Part shown: positions 6,238-6,434 of the stretch, one piece after another
Layout of the letters: each line of letters opens with the position of its first letter
Numbering within the stretch: position 1 is the stretch's first letter
DNA from: JBBRZF01 sp038236965
GTDB lineage: Bacteria > Acidobacteriota > Terriglobia > Terriglobales > Acidobacteriaceae
DNA: 6,434 nucleotides
Direction of reading: 5' to 3'
Assembly: GCA_038236965.1 (NCBI GenBank)
Contig: JBBRZF010000186.1
Span: 1 to 6,434, forward strand
Made by a program: the position numbers and the translations under genes
Notes under the pieces: model-generated
Databases searched by the model: none
The model's input: only the letters and a program-made list of their open reading frames with translations
What the model was told of the DNA's origin: nothing

Positions 6238-6265
6238 TACAATGTCTGGTAATCATCCTGAGGAG
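6238..6265 (+). promoter_or_regulatory. Candidate -10 box and ribosome site for the aminotransferase gene
   Basis: TACAAT at 6238-6243 matches the -10 consensus at five of six bases and sits after the upstream terminator, but no good -35 is visible 16-18 bp before it. GAGGAG at 6260-6265 lies four bases before the ATG at 6270, a close but usable ribosome site. The -10 would give a leader of about 20 nt. Confidence 0.45.
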
Positions 6266-6269
6266 AATC

Positions 6270-6434
6270 ATGGCTCTTACTACTACAAAGCAGATGCCCG
6301 AAATACTTGCTGCATCGCGCATGGCGAACGTGCGCTACGCCATTCGCGATCTCGCCGTGCTCGCCGATCAGGTTGCGCGCGAGGGCAACAAGATCCTTTA
6401 CCTCAACATCGGCGACCCCAATAAATACGACTTC
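6270..6434 (+). CDS. Class I/II PLP-dependent aminotransferase, alanine aminotransferase-like (5' part only)
   Basis: Fifty-five residues are visible before the window ends. After a short leader (MALTTTKQMPEIL) comes RMANVRYAIRDLAVLADQ (17-34) and then YLNIGDPNKYDF (44-55). The YAIRD...LNIGDP...DF pattern matches the N-terminal arm of archaeal-type alanine aminotransferases of PLP fold type I (as remembered for the Pyrococcus enzyme). The catalytic Lys and most of the PLP-binding fold lie outside the window, so activity cannot be judged. The start is set by GAGGAG just upstream. The expected reaction is amino-group transfer between an amino acid such as alanine and 2-oxoglutarate. It follows the aldehyde dehydrogenase after a terminator, so a shared pathway is possible but not shown. 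Confidence 0.85.
   Translation, partial: MALTTTKQMPEILAASRMANVRYAIRDLAVLADQVAREGNKILYLNIGDPNKYDF

Noticed and set aside
1..6434. Mobile elements, CRISPR arrays, tRNA or rRNA genes, phage or defence genes.
   Set aside because: No spaced direct repeats, transposase or integrase motifs, cloverleaf or rRNA-like sequence were seen; nearly all of the window is explained by housekeeping-type genes.

Overview
The window reads as ordinary chromosomal DNA from a moderately GC-rich, rod-forming, diderm-type bacterium. My best guess is an acidobacterium (Terriglobia/Koribacter-like), judged from the style of MreB, the FecR-domain protein and the aldehyde dehydrogenase. That placement rests on remembered family resemblance, not on a search. 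I see no transposase, integrase, CRISPR array, tRNA, rRNA or attachment site.

Left half, minus strand (about 1-2853): the cell-shape operon in the conserved order mreB, mreC, mreD. The mreD gene runs off the left edge. MreB is the actin-like cytoskeletal ATPase, MreC the bitopic periplasmic scaffold and MreD the polytopic membrane partner; together they guide the elongation machinery that builds side-wall peptidoglycan. MreC carries an unusual C-terminal extension of about 160 residues rich in Thr, Ala, Pro and Lys, partly built from a 24-bp tandem repeat. The 69-bp mreB-mreC gap holds a strong hairpin.

Middle, minus strand (3059-4288 or 4333): a membrane-anchored FecR-domain protein with two C-terminal beta-sandwich-like domains. 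It lies upstream of mreB on the same strand, with no terminator visible in the 205 bp between them, so read-through into mreBCD is possible. Its leader has a small hairpin that could set the spacing between a GGAG and the preferred ATG.

Right half, plus strand (4559-6434): a complete 511-aa NAD(P)+-dependent aldehyde dehydrogenase with an excellent ribosome binding site, closed by a textbook intrinsic terminator. It is followed by the start of a class I/II PLP aminotransferase resembling archaeal-type alanine aminotransferases, cut by the right edge. The region 4289-4558 is a divergent promoter region with a C-rich pyrimidine tract.

No gene-free stretch exceeds 300 bases. I found no convincing new system. 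The most interesting items are the repetitive basic MreC tail, the FecR-like protein placed beside mreBCD, and two strand-consistent RNA hairpins.
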